Below, piece by piece: positions 8,511 to 16,253 of a stretch of 64,000 nt of DNA. The notes below the pieces were generated by a model. It was not told the origin of the DNA. It made no database searches and saw only the letters and a list, made by a program, of their open reading frames with translations. The DNA is from JBFXAF01 sp050184585 (GTDB lineage Bacteria; Pseudomonadota; Alphaproteobacteria; Rhizobiales; Rhizobiaceae), in NCBI GenBank assembly GCA_050184585.1, contig JBFXAF010000001.1:248001-312000 (forward strand), written 5' to 3'. A program made the translations under genes and the position numbers. Each line of letters begins with the position of its first letter. The stretch's first letter is position 1.

Positions 8511-9370
8511 GATTTCCTCCCTGCGGTCCTTGTCTTTACCTTGCGGATCGGCAGCGCTTTGAAGTTCGCCGTCTGGTCGCGGATCGCGGCCTCGGCCGGC
8601 AGGCGTTCCATCGAAGACGCGCCGTAGAAGCCGTGGATGTCGCTGCGCTCAAGGATGTAGCGTGCATCCTCGGGCATCGAGATCGGTCCGCCGTGGCAGA
8701 GCACGATGACCTCCTTGCGCACCTTGCGCGCGGCCGCGGCGATGGCGTCGATCTCGACGACGCAGGAATCGAGCGTCTTGGCGCTGGTGGCGCCGATCGA
8801 ACCGCCGGTCGTCACGCCCATATGGGCGACGATGATGTCCGCGCCGGCCTTCGTCATCGCCTTCGCTTCGTCGGGGTTGAAGACGTAGGGCGTGGTCAGG
8901 AGATCGAGTTGGTGGGCGGCGGCGATCATGTCGACCTCGAGCCCGTAGCCCATGCCGGTTTCCTCGAAACTCTGGCGCATCGCGCCGTCGAAGAGGCCGA
9001 TGGTCGGGAAGTTCTGGACACCCGAGAAACCCAAGTCCCTCAGTTCCGCGAGAAAGCGAGGCATCAGGATGAAGGGATCGGTGCCGTTGACGCCGGCGAG
9101 AACCGGCGTCTTCCTGACCACCGGCAGCACCTCGACGGCCATCTCCTTGACGATCTCGTTGGCGTTGCCGTAGGCGAGCAGACCGGCGGCCGAGCCGCGG
9201 CCGGCCATGCGGTAGCGACCCGAATTGTAGATGATGATGAGATCGATTCCGCCGGCCTCCTCGGCCTTGGCCGATAGTCCGGTTCCGGCGCCGCCGCCGA
9301 CGATCGGCCGGCCTTCGGCGATCATCCTGCGGAATCGTTCGAGAATCTTCCTGCGTTGTATGGCGGGCAT
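8507..9370 (-). CDS. PEP-hydrolase-family TIM-barrel protein (Tm-1 C-terminal homologue)
   Basis: This 287-aa protein belongs to the phosphoenolpyruvate-hydrolase-like TIM-barrel family (I recall PF09370). Typical segments are GGGAGTGLSAKAEEAGGIDLI, the barrel strand SGVQNFPTIGLFDG and VLCHGGPISMPEDARY. In plants the same domain is the C-terminal half of Tm-1, which restricts tobamovirus replication; its N-terminal half is UPF0261, encoded here by the neighbouring gene 8 bp upstream. The bacterial biochemical role is not established. It overlaps the cupin start by 4 bp. Confidence 0.82.
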   Translation of the reverse strand: MPAIQRRKILERFRRMIAEGRPIVGGGAGTGLSAKAEEAGGIDLIIIYNSGRYRMAGRGSAAGLLAYGNANEIVKEMAVEVLPVVRKTPVLAGVNGTDPFILMPRFLAELRDLGFSGVQNFPTIGLFDGAMRQSFEETGMGYGLEVDMIAAAHQLDLLTTPYVFNPDEAKAMTKAGADIIVAHMGVTTGGSIGATSAKTLDSCVVEIDAIAAAARKVRKEVIVLCHGGPISMPEDARYILERSDIHGFYGASSMERLPAEAAIRDQTANFKALPIRKVKTRTAGRKS

Positions 9371-9378
9371 CGTGCCTC

Positions 9379-10620
9379 TCAGTTTCGGGCGAGTTCTCTG
9401 AACGCCGCCACGGCGGCCTCGGCGAAGGCGGCGTCGTTGATGTGGAGCGGCAGCCGCTCGATGCGGCGCGAGGAAGTGACGACGAGCGTTTTCGCGATCG
9501 CCTCGAAGAGCGCGGCGTCGGCTTCAGGGTCCCAGAAAGCGCCGCCCTCGATGTCGAGCGACGATACGCCCCTTTCCGGAATGAGGAGGCGGACCGGTCC
9601 CTCGCAGGCGTTGAGTTTCGCCGCGATCCATGCGCCGATGGCGCGGTTCTCGTCCGGCGTCGTGCGCATCAGCGTCACGTTCGGGTTGTGGTGATAGAGC
9701 GTTCGGCCGCGATGCTTCTCCGGCACGGTCGAGGGCGCCCAGAAATTGACCATGTCGAGCGCGCCGACCGAGCCGACCCACGGGATTTTCGTGCGCGCGA
9801 CGGCGCCGAAGCGGTCTTCGGTCGCCGGCAAAACGCCGCCAAAAAGCAGGTCGCAGACCTCGGTCGTGGTGATGTCGATGACGCCCTCGATCATGCCGCT
9901 GTCGGCGAGCTTTTCCATCGCGCGGCCGCCGGTGCCCGTCGCATGAAAGACCATGCAGTCGTATGTGTCGCGCAGCGCCTCGGCGATCGCCGTGACGCAG
10001 GGCGTGGTGACGCCGAACATGGTGAGGCCGATCGCGGGCTTGCCCTCGGCGGCCCGCGCAGGGCGGGCGACCATGCCGGCGATCGCCTGGGCCGCATTAT
10101 GGAGAACGGTGCGCGACACGCGGTTCAGGCCCGCCAGGTCGGTGACGGCCGGGACCATGACGATGTCGGAGACGTCGACATAGGGCGCGGTGTCGCCGGA
10201 GGCGAGCGTCGAGACCATGACCTTGGGCTGGCCGAGGGGCATCTCGCGCATGCCGGCGGTGACGATCGACGTGCCACCGCCGCCGCCGATGCCGATGACG
10301 CCATCAGTTTCGACCCAGTTTGCGCGCATGAAGCCTGCGAACGCCCCCGCCATCGAGGAAACCGCCGCGCCACGGTCGCCTGAGGCCAGAGGGTCGGCCG
10401 TCGATCCCGCCCGATAACGGGCCACTTCCGACGCCGGAACATCAACTGGAATGGAGGGGGCTCTGGTGCCGACGTCGACGATGACGGCGTTGATGCCCGA
10501 CGCCGAGATGCGGCCCTTCAGATAGTCGAGTTCCTCACCTTTGGTATCGGCCGTGCCAACCACATAGATGGTGAGGCCGTCGTCACGCTGTCGTCCGCGG
10601 ACGGCACGAACCTCTTTCAT
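9379..10620 (-). CDS. UPF0261 / Tm-1-like ATP-binding domain protein
   Basis: This is a 413-aa member of the UPF0261 family. It carries the N-terminal VVGTADTKGEELDYLK and glycine-rich GVIGIGGGGGTSIVTAGM segments typical of the Tm-1 N-terminal domain. The start MKEVRAVRG at 10620 follows GGAGGAAG; the longer frame reading through to 10692 has no such site. It is first in the operon with the PEP-hydrolase-family gene and the cupin, and divergent from a TetR regulator. Function is unknown in bacteria; the pairing of the two Tm-1 halves as neighbours implies they work together. Confidence 0.83.
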   Translation of the reverse strand: MKEVRAVRGRQRDDGLTIYVVGTADTKGEELDYLKGRISASGINAVIVDVGTRAPSIPVDVPASEVARYRAGSTADPLASGDRGAAVSSMAGAFAGFMRANWVETDGVIGIGGGGGTSIVTAGMREMPLGQPKVMVSTLASGDTAPYVDVSDIVMVPAVTDLAGLNRVSRTVLHNAAQAIAGMVARPARAAEGKPAIGLTMFGVTTPCVTAIAEALRDTYDCMVFHATGTGGRAMEKLADSGMIEGVIDITTTEVCDLLFGGVLPATEDRFGAVARTKIPWVGSVGALDMVNFWAPSTVPEKHRGRTLYHHNPNVTLMRTTPDENRAIGAWIAAKLNACEGPVRLLIPERGVSSLDIEGGAFWDPEADAALFEAIAKTLVVTSSRRIERLPLHINDAAFAEAAVAAFRELARN

Positions 10621-10631
10621 GTGCTTCCTCC

Positions 10632-10703
10632 GTCTCACCTTGCCTTCTGGGAGGCATTGCAATGTTGTGAGACTTGAGTATCGTAATGACATGGATGTCT
10701 CAC
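10632..10703. promoter_or_regulatory. Candidate TetR operator: three GTCTCAC/GTGAGAC half-sites
   Basis: The divergent promoter region between the UPF0261 gene and the TetR gene contains gtctcac at 10632-10638, gtgagac at 10667-10673 and gtctcac at 10697-10703. The last copy falls inside the first TetR codons. Inverted neighbouring copies in a divergent regulator/operon gap are a common autoregulatory layout. This is read directly from sequence; binding by this TetR protein is inferred. Confidence 0.4.
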
Positions 10704-11335
10704 GTCAAGAAACGACTGACGATGTCGAGCGGGGTCCGAGGGCACGTACGCGGCGGCTGATGCTCGACACCGCGACGCGACTGATGCAGGGCGGAGCGGT
10801 GCCGTCGGTGTCCGACGTCGCGGAGGCCGCTCGCGTCTCGCGCGCCACGGCATACCGCTATTTCCCAAGCCAGGCGGCTCTGGTGCATGCCGTCGTCGAC
10901 GAGGCGCTTGGTCCGATCCTGAACTGGGCATCCGATTCGCGCGACGCCCGCGTGCGCGTCGACGGGCTGTTGCGCACGTCGCTCCCACGCATCGAGGCTT
11001 TCGAGGCGACGTTCCGTTCAGCCCTGAAGCACGCGCTTGAGGAATGGGCGCAGCGGCAGGCCGGTCTCGACGGCCCGGAGCCGCGGTTCACCCGCGGTCA
11101 TCGGGTGACGCTGCTGCGCAGCGCGCTGGCTCCGCTCGCGTCGTCGATGCCGCCCGCTTCGGTCGAACGCCTGGCAATGGCACTGTCGCTGATGTTCGGG
11201 ATCGAGGCGCTGGTCGTGCTGAAGGATATCTGGGGCATGGACGGCGGCGAAGCTTCCGAGGTCGTACGGTGGGCGGCGGCGATGCTCGTCGAAGGAGCCG
11301 CAAACGCCACGAGACATGGAGCGGACGGCGCTTGA
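10691..11335 (+). CDS. TetR-family transcriptional regulator
   Basis: This 214-aa protein has an N-terminal helix-turn-helix at residues 39-65 (SVSDVAEAARVSRATAYRYF) and a variable helical ligand domain. The start MDVSRQETT at 10691 gives a normal TetR length; the longer upstream frame would run into the divergent gene. No strong ribosome binding site is seen before it. It is divergent from the UPF0261/TIM-barrel/cupin operon, which it probably represses. The ligand is not predictable. Confidence 0.85.
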   Translation: MDVSRQETTDDVERGPRARTRRLMLDTATRLMQGGAVPSVSDVAEAARVSRATAYRYFPSQAALVHAVVDEALGPILNWASDSRDARVRVDGLLRTSLPRIEAFEATFRSALKHALEEWAQRQAGLDGPEPRFTRGHRVTLLRSALAPLASSMPPASVERLAMALSLMFGIEALVVLKDIWGMDGGEASEVVRWAAAMLVEGAANATRHGADGA

Positions 11336-11356
11336 GAAATCAGGAGGTTGCATAAT

Positions 11357-11369
11357 CTGGTCCTACCAA
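11357..11369. promoter_or_regulatory. GntR (FadR/LldR)-type operator, copy 1
   Basis: CTGGTCCTACCAA is a TGGT-N3-ACCA palindrome. Extended and read on the minus strand it is AATTGGTAGGACCAGATT, matching copy 2 at 15 of 18 positions. FadR-subfamily GntR proteins use TGGT-N3-ACCA operators. It lies about 340 bp before the ABC substrate-binding protein gene. Confidence 0.5.
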
Positions 11370-11529
11370 TTTCGATCGCATGTGGCTCTGGCCTTCGTGA
11401 GAGTGAACGAATGAAAACGATTACATCGATCGTTCGCTGGTTTGACGCTGCAATGTCATGTTGCTGTAATCATTCAGCTTTCGACATCGGAGCCGTGGCC
11501 GGAAGATTCAACTTGACCGCCATCGCCAG

Positions 11530-11542
11530 TTGGTAATACCAG
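11530..11542. promoter_or_regulatory. GntR (FadR/LldR)-type operator, copy 2
   Basis: TTGGTAATACCAG is the second TGGT-N3-ACCA palindrome, extended as AGTTGGTAATACCAGATT. It is in opposite orientation to copy 1 and about 170 bp away, a layout compatible with DNA looping over the ABC operon promoter. The rest of the 370-bp gap (11336-11705) holds no convincing gene. Confidence 0.5.
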
Positions 11543-11705
11543 ATTGGGAGCATCGCATTGACGGTCGTCGGGCGTCCCGCACGACTGGATCGCCTGGAAG
11601 CCGCCGGAGGAGACCTGCGGCGACAGGTGGAGAAGCCTGCCTAGGCAGGGGCCGTGTCGGCGGCTGGTCGCCGCATGGATGAGGCGCAAACGGGAGGAAG
11701 TCGAA

Positions 11706-13013
11706 ATGCGCAACAAACTGACCGGCGTGCTTGCCGGCATCGGATTCACACTTGCCTGCGGAACATCGGCGTTCGCGCAGGAACTGACGATCTTCTGGGC
11801 CGAATGGGATCCTGCCAACTACCTGCAGGAACTCGTCAACGAGTACGAGGCCGAGACCGGCGTCAAGGTCACGGTCGAGACGACGCCGTGGTCGGACTTC
11901 CAGACCAAGGCCTTCACCGAGTTCAACGCCAAGGGTTCGGCCTACGACATGGTGGTCGGCGATTCGCAGTGGATCGGCGCGGCTTCCGAGGCCGGGCACT
12001 ACGTCGACCTGACCGAGTTCTTCAACAAGCACGATCTCAACAACGTGATGGCCCCGGCGACCGTGAAGTACTACGCCGAGTACCCGTCCAATTCGGGCAA
12101 GTACTGGTCGATCCCGGCCGAGGGCGACGCGGTGGGCTGGTCCTACCGCAAGGACTGGTTCGAGGACCCGAAGGAGATGGAGGCGTTCAAGGCCAAGTAC
12201 GGCTATGATCTGGCGCCGCCGGCCACATGGGCCCAGATGCGCGACATCGCCGAGTTCTTCCATCGTCCGGATCAGAACCGCTACGGCATCGCCATCTACA
12301 CCGACAACTCGTATGACGGCCTGGTGATGGGCGTCGAGAACGCGATCTTCTCGTTCGGCGGCGAGCTTGGCGACTATGCGACCTACAAGGTCGACGGCAT
12401 CATCAACTCCGACCAGAACGTGAAGGCGCTCGAGGCGTACCGCGAACTCTACGGTTTCACGCCTCCGGGCTGGGCGAAGACCTTCTTCGTCGAGAACAAC
12501 CAGGCGATCACCGAGAACCTGGCGGCGATGAGCATGAACTACTTCGCCTTCTTCCCGGCGCTGACGAACGAGGCCTCCAACCCGAACGCCAAGGGCACCG
12601 GCTTCTTCGCCAACCCGGCCGGCCCGGACGGGCACCAGTTCGCCGCGCTCGGCGGGCAGGGCATCTCCGTGATCTCGTATTCGGAGAACCAGGAGGAATC
12701 GATGAAGTTCCTCGAATGGTTCATCAAGGACGAGACCCAGAAGCGCTGGGCCGAGCTGGGCGGCTACACCGCCAGCGCCAAGGTGCTGGAGTCGCCGGAG
12801 TTCCAGAATGCAACGCCGTACAACAAGGCGTTCTACGAGACCATGTTCAAGGTCAAGGACTTCTGGGCGACTCCGGAGTATGCGGAGCTGCTGATCCAGA
12901 TGAACCAGCGCATCTATCCGTACATCACGGGTGGTCAGGGCACGGCGAAGGAAGCGCTCGACTCGCTCGCCGCCGACTGGAACGCGACGTTCAAGAAGTA
13001 CGGCCGCAACTAA
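11706..13013 (+). CDS. Sugar-type ABC transporter substrate-binding protein
   Basis: This 435-aa periplasmic binding protein has a signal peptide at residues 1-24 (cut after SAFA, mature start QELTIFW). The start MRNKLTGV follows GGGAGGAAG. The fold resembles the large family 1 carbohydrate binders: WDPANYLQELVNEYEAETG near the N-terminus and a C-terminal SMKFLEWFIKDETQKRW. It is the first gene of a transporter operon with two permeases, a small membrane protein and two ATPases. The substrate is probably a sugar or polyol; sequence alone does not name it. A strong hairpin follows the gene. Confidence 0.88.
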   Translation: MRNKLTGVLAGIGFTLACGTSAFAQELTIFWAEWDPANYLQELVNEYEAETGVKVTVETTPWSDFQTKAFTEFNAKGSAYDMVVGDSQWIGAASEAGHYVDLTEFFNKHDLNNVMAPATVKYYAEYPSNSGKYWSIPAEGDAVGWSYRKDWFEDPKEMEAFKAKYGYDLAPPATWAQMRDIAEFFHRPDQNRYGIAIYTDNSYDGLVMGVENAIFSFGGELGDYATYKVDGIINSDQNVKALEAYRELYGFTPPGWAKTFFVENNQAITENLAAMSMNYFAFFPALTNEASNPNAKGTGFFANPAGPDGHQFAALGGQGISVISYSENQEESMKFLEWFIKDETQKRWAELGGYTASAKVLESPEFQNATPYNKAFYETMFKVKDFWATPEYAELLIQMNQRIYPYITGGQGTAKEALDSLAADWNATFKKYGRN

Positions 13014-13025
13014 CGGGCCGTGAGG

Positions 13026-13052
13026 CGGAGGGGGCGCATTCCGCCCCCTCCG
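13026..13052 (+). terminator. Stem-loop after the binding-protein gene (attenuating terminator)
   Basis: CGGAGGGGGCG and its exact complement form an 11-bp stem with a 5-nt loop, followed by a short T-rich stretch. Its place between the binding protein and the permease suggests partial termination or mRNA 3'-end protection, which would give excess binding protein. Confidence 0.7.
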
Positions 13053-13081
13053 TTCGCTTTTCGGGGACAGGGAAGAACACC

Positions 13082-13987
13082 ATGGCGACGGCGGTCATGA
13101 CCACGCTCGATCCGGCATCGCGGGCGGCCGCGCGAGGCATGAGCGACATCACGATACGAAACCTCTTCATCGTGCCGACGATCCTCTTCCTGATCGTCTT
13201 CAACATCTTTCCTCTGCTCTATTCCCTCGGCTACTCGTTCACGGATTTCCGCGCGTCGAGCGCCGCGCCCGCCAATTTCGTGGGTCTGCAGAACTACCGT
13301 GACCTGCTGAACGATGAATTCATCTGGCGAAACTTCGCGATCACGGCGAAGTACGTCATCGTGTCAGTGACGGGACAGGTGATCGTCGGCTTCGGCGTCG
13401 CCATGCTGCTGAACCGCGACATTCCGTTCAAGGGGCTGCTGACCACGCTGCTGCTGCTGCCGATGATGTTGTCGATGGCGGTGGTCGGCCTGTTCTGGAA
13501 ACTGCTCTACGATCCGTCCTTCGGCATCATCAACTACGCGCTGGGGCTCGGGAAGTTCGAGTGGCTCTCGAACCCGGACATGGCGCTCTATGCCGTCGCG
13601 CTGACCGACATCTGGATGTGGTCGCCCTTCGTCATGCTGCTGTCGCTCGCCGGACTTTCGGCTGTGCCGAAGCATCTCTACGAGGCCGCGGCGATCGATC
13701 GCGCCGGGCCGATCTACACGTTCTTCCGCATCACGCTGCCGCTGGTGGCGCCGATCCTGATGATCGCGATCATCTTCCGCACGATGGAGGCGTTCAAGAC
13801 CTTCGACCTCGCCTACATCCTTACGAGCCAGCCGACCACCGAGGTGATCTCGATCCGGCTCTACAAGATGGCGTTCCAGGAATGGCAGACGGGCATGTCG
13901 TGCGCACTCGCCTACATCGTCCTCATCATGGTGCTGGCCATCACCAACATCTACGTCAAGTACCTGAACAAGGTGAAGGAGCGCTGA
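13082..13987 (+). CDS. ABC sugar-type permease (MalF-like)
   Basis: This is a 301-aa inner-membrane permease. Six hydrophobic helices can be read, starting at NLFIVPTILFLIVFNIFPLLYSL. The cytoplasmic coupling loop EAAAIDRAGPIYTFFRITLPLVAP carries the EAA-like motif that contacts the ATPase. The start MATAVMTTLD at 13082 lies after a GGGAAG site; an earlier in-frame Met would lie inside the binding-protein gene. It partners with the next permease, whose ATG starts 1 bp after this stop. Confidence 0.9.
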   Translation: MATAVMTTLDPASRAAARGMSDITIRNLFIVPTILFLIVFNIFPLLYSLGYSFTDFRASSAAPANFVGLQNYRDLLNDEFIWRNFAITAKYVIVSVTGQVIVGFGVAMLLNRDIPFKGLLTTLLLLPMMLSMAVVGLFWKLLYDPSFGIINYALGLGKFEWLSNPDMALYAVALTDIWMWSPFVMLLSLAGLSAVPKHLYEAAAIDRAGPIYTFFRITLPLVAPILMIAIIFRTMEAFKTFDLAYILTSQPTTEVISIRLYKMAFQEWQTGMSCALAYIVLIMVLAITNIYVKYLNKVKER

Positions 13988-13988
13988 G

Positions 13989-14948
13989 ATGGCTCAGGTC
14001 CGAACCTCCACCGAGATAGCGCTCAACCGCGTCGCCATCGTATCGGTGCTGCTTGTAACCCTGATCTTCCTGGCGCCGATCTACTGGATCGGCTCCACAG
14101 CGTTCAAGCCGCGCAACCTGGCGACGACGATCCCCCCAACGATCGTGTTCACGCCGGAGGTCTCGCCGTTCGTCAAGCTTATGGTGCGGCGCTCGCAACT
14201 TCGCGAGCAGCCCACGCCCGAGGAGTACTCCGCCGCGCCGTGGTGGGAGCAGTTGATCTATGACGGCGGCGAAAAGGCGGTGCGCGACGGCAAGGGCGAG
14301 GTGCAGCTCTCCGGCTATCCGAACCGCTTCATGAATTCGCTGATCGTGGCGATCACCTCGACGGTGCTGGCGGTCGGCATGGGCACGTTCACCGCATACG
14401 GATTCTCACGCTTCAAGGTGAAGGGGGAGCAGGATCTGCTCTTCTTCATCCTGTCGACCCGCATGCTGCCCCCGGTCGTGGTGGCGATTCCGATGTTCCT
14501 GATGTATCGCGTCGTCGGCCTGAACGACACGCATCTCGGCCTCATCATCCTCTACACCGCCTTCAATCTCAGCTTTTCCGTCTGGCTGATGAAGGGTTTC
14601 ATGGACGAGATCCCCAAGGAGTACGAGGAGGCGGCCCTCGTCGACGGCTACACGCGCATGCAGGCGTTCTTCAAGATCGTGCTGCCGGAAGCGGCGACGG
14701 GCATCGCGGCGACCGCCGTGTTCTGCTTCATCACCGCCTGGAACGAATACGCCTTCGCCCTGATCATGACCAACCGGCGGGCGCAGACCGCGCCGCCCTT
14801 CATCCCGTCACAGGTCGGGTCGGGGCTTCCCGACTGGACCGTGATCGCGGCCGGCACCTTCCTCTTCCTCCTGCCGGTCGCGATCTTCACCTTCCTGCTG
14901 CGCAATCACCTCCTGCGCGGCGTGACGTTCGGGGCGATCCGCAAATGA
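13989..14948 (+). CDS. ABC sugar-type permease (MalG-like) with an extra periplasmic loop
   Basis: This 319-aa permease has the coupling motif EEAALVDGYTRMQAFFKIVLPEA. Between the first and second membrane segments there is an unusually long polar stretch (about residues 50-112, including TPEEYSAAPWWEQLIYDGG), which MalG-type permeases usually lack or have shorter. The loop faces the periplasm and could contact the binding protein. The gene overlaps the following small ORF by 4 bp (ATGA). Confidence 0.9.
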   Translation: MAQVRTSTEIALNRVAIVSVLLVTLIFLAPIYWIGSTAFKPRNLATTIPPTIVFTPEVSPFVKLMVRRSQLREQPTPEEYSAAPWWEQLIYDGGEKAVRDGKGEVQLSGYPNRFMNSLIVAITSTVLAVGMGTFTAYGFSRFKVKGEQDLLFFILSTRMLPPVVVAIPMFLMYRVVGLNDTHLGLIILYTAFNLSFSVWLMKGFMDEIPKEYEEAALVDGYTRMQAFFKIVLPEAATGIAATAVFCFITAWNEYAFALIMTNRRAQTAPPFIPSQVGSGLPDWTVIAAGTFLFLLPVAIFTFLLRNHLLRGVTFGAIRK

Positions 14949-15151
14949 TCAGCAGCTCGAGATTGCAAACAATCGCCGAGGTGGTGATGGTTCTGGGAAT
15001 CGTCGCGCTCTGCCAGCCGTGGAACTTCTTCCTTCACCGCTACGGCGTGACGATCATCCTCATCGGCCTGGTGACGTTCCTGCTTACCAACTGGTTCGGG
15101 TCGAAGGACGAGCCCGAGGTCGGCAAGGCCAACCGAAAAGAAGGTCACTGA
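14945..15151 (+). CDS. Small two-helix membrane protein of the ABC operon
   Basis: This is a 68-aa protein with two hydrophobic segments (about residues 9-25 and 33-50) and a charged C-terminus, KDEPEVGKANRKEGH. It overlaps the upstream permease by 4 bp and the downstream ATPase by 1 bp (TGATG), so it is translated within the operon. Small membrane proteins (DUF2160-like) occur in related glycerol/polyol transporter operons of rhizobia. Its role, possibly permease assembly, is unknown. Confidence 0.72.
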   Translation: MISSSRLQTIAEVVMVLGIVALCQPWNFFLHRYGVTIILIGLVTFLLTNWFGSKDEPEVGKANRKEGH

Positions 15152-16251
15152 TGACCCAGATCGAGCTCAAGGGTCTGCAGAAGCGTTTCGGCGCGCTGCA
15201 GGTCATCAACGACGTCAACCTGTCGATCGCCGACAACGAGTTCATCGTGCTCCTCGGCCAGTCGGGCTGCGGCAAGACGACGACGCTGCGCGCGATCGCC
15301 GGGCTGGAGACGATCGACGAGGGGGACATCCTAATCGACGGTCAGCCGGTGCAGCATCTGAAGGCTTCGGACCGCGACATCGCGATGGTGTTCCAGTCCT
15401 TCTCGCTCTATCCGCACATGAACGTCTACGAGAACGTCGCCTTTCCGCTTCGCGCGACGCGGATGAACAAGGCCGAGGTGGACAAGGCGGTGCGCGAGAT
15501 CGCGCGGGTCTTGAGGATCACGGAACTGCTCGACAAGAAACCGTCGGCGCTGTCGGGCGGCGACATGCAGCGTGTCGCCATCGGCCGCGCGCTGGTGAGG
15601 CGTCCCAAGGCGATGCTGATGGACGAACCGATCGGCGCGCTCGACGCCAAGCTGCGCGAGGAGATGCGCGCCGAGATCAAGCGGCTGCATCTCAAGCAGG
15701 GATCGACGACGATCTACGTGACCCACGACCAGATCGAGGCGATGAGCCTCGCCGACCGCATCGTCGTCATGCACGAAGGCATGCTCCAGCAGGTGGGCAC
15801 GCCGACGGAGGTCTATGCCTACCCGACCAACACATTCGTCGCGCGCTTCGTTGGTTCACCGGTGATGAACATCGTCGACGTGACGGTTTCCGACACGAAG
15901 GAAGGGGCACGGGTGGCGGTGGCCAACGCCGATGGTTTCCTCTTTCCGAAGGAATTGATCGGCCAGCTCGGTGACAAGGCCAATGGCGGGCTTCAACTCG
16001 GCGTCCGTCCCGAGGGCGTGCTGGTCGAGCGCGAGGCGAAATCGGGCTACCTGCCGGTCGAGGCGCACATCATCGAACCGCTGGGCGCCTACGACATCGT
16101 CGATCTGAAGGTCGGCACGGAGATGCTGAGGGCGCGCACGCGCAGCGGCTACGTCGGCAAGGCCGGAGATCGGGTCTACGCCCGCATCGATCCGGCGCAG
16201 GCGCATTTCTTCGACGCCAAGACCACCAACTCGCTGGGGGTGAGGCTCTAG
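15151..16251 (+). CDS. ABC transporter ATP-binding protein 1
   Basis: This 366-aa MalK/UgpC-like ATPase has Walker A GQSGCGKTT, signature LSGGDMQRVAIGRAL, Walker B AMLMDEP and the switch His in VTHDQIEA. The C-terminal third is a regulatory OB-like (TOBE) domain. The signature has GGDMQ where GGQQQ is more usual, a feature shared with the next ATPase (GGEMQ). The ATG at 15151 overlaps the previous stop. It probably forms a heterodimer with ATPase 2. Confidence 0.9.
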   Translation: MTQIELKGLQKRFGALQVINDVNLSIADNEFIVLLGQSGCGKTTTLRAIAGLETIDEGDILIDGQPVQHLKASDRDIAMVFQSFSLYPHMNVYENVAFPLRATRMNKAEVDKAVREIARVLRITELLDKKPSALSGGDMQRVAIGRALVRRPKAMLMDEPIGALDAKLREEMRAEIKRLHLKQGSTTIYVTHDQIEAMSLADRIVVMHEGMLQQVGTPTEVYAYPTNTFVARFVGSPVMNIVDVTVSDTKEGARVAVANADGFLFPKELIGQLGDKANGGLQLGVRPEGVLVEREAKSGYLPVEAHIIEPLGAYDIVDLKVGTEMLRARTRSGYVGKAGDRVYARIDPAQAHFFDAKTTNSLGVRL

Positions 16252-16253
16252 CC

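Noticed and set aside
11348..11536. 62-aa ORF in the ABC promoter region
   Set aside because: It overlaps both GntR-like operators and its sequence is not protein-like, although AGGAGG precedes it.
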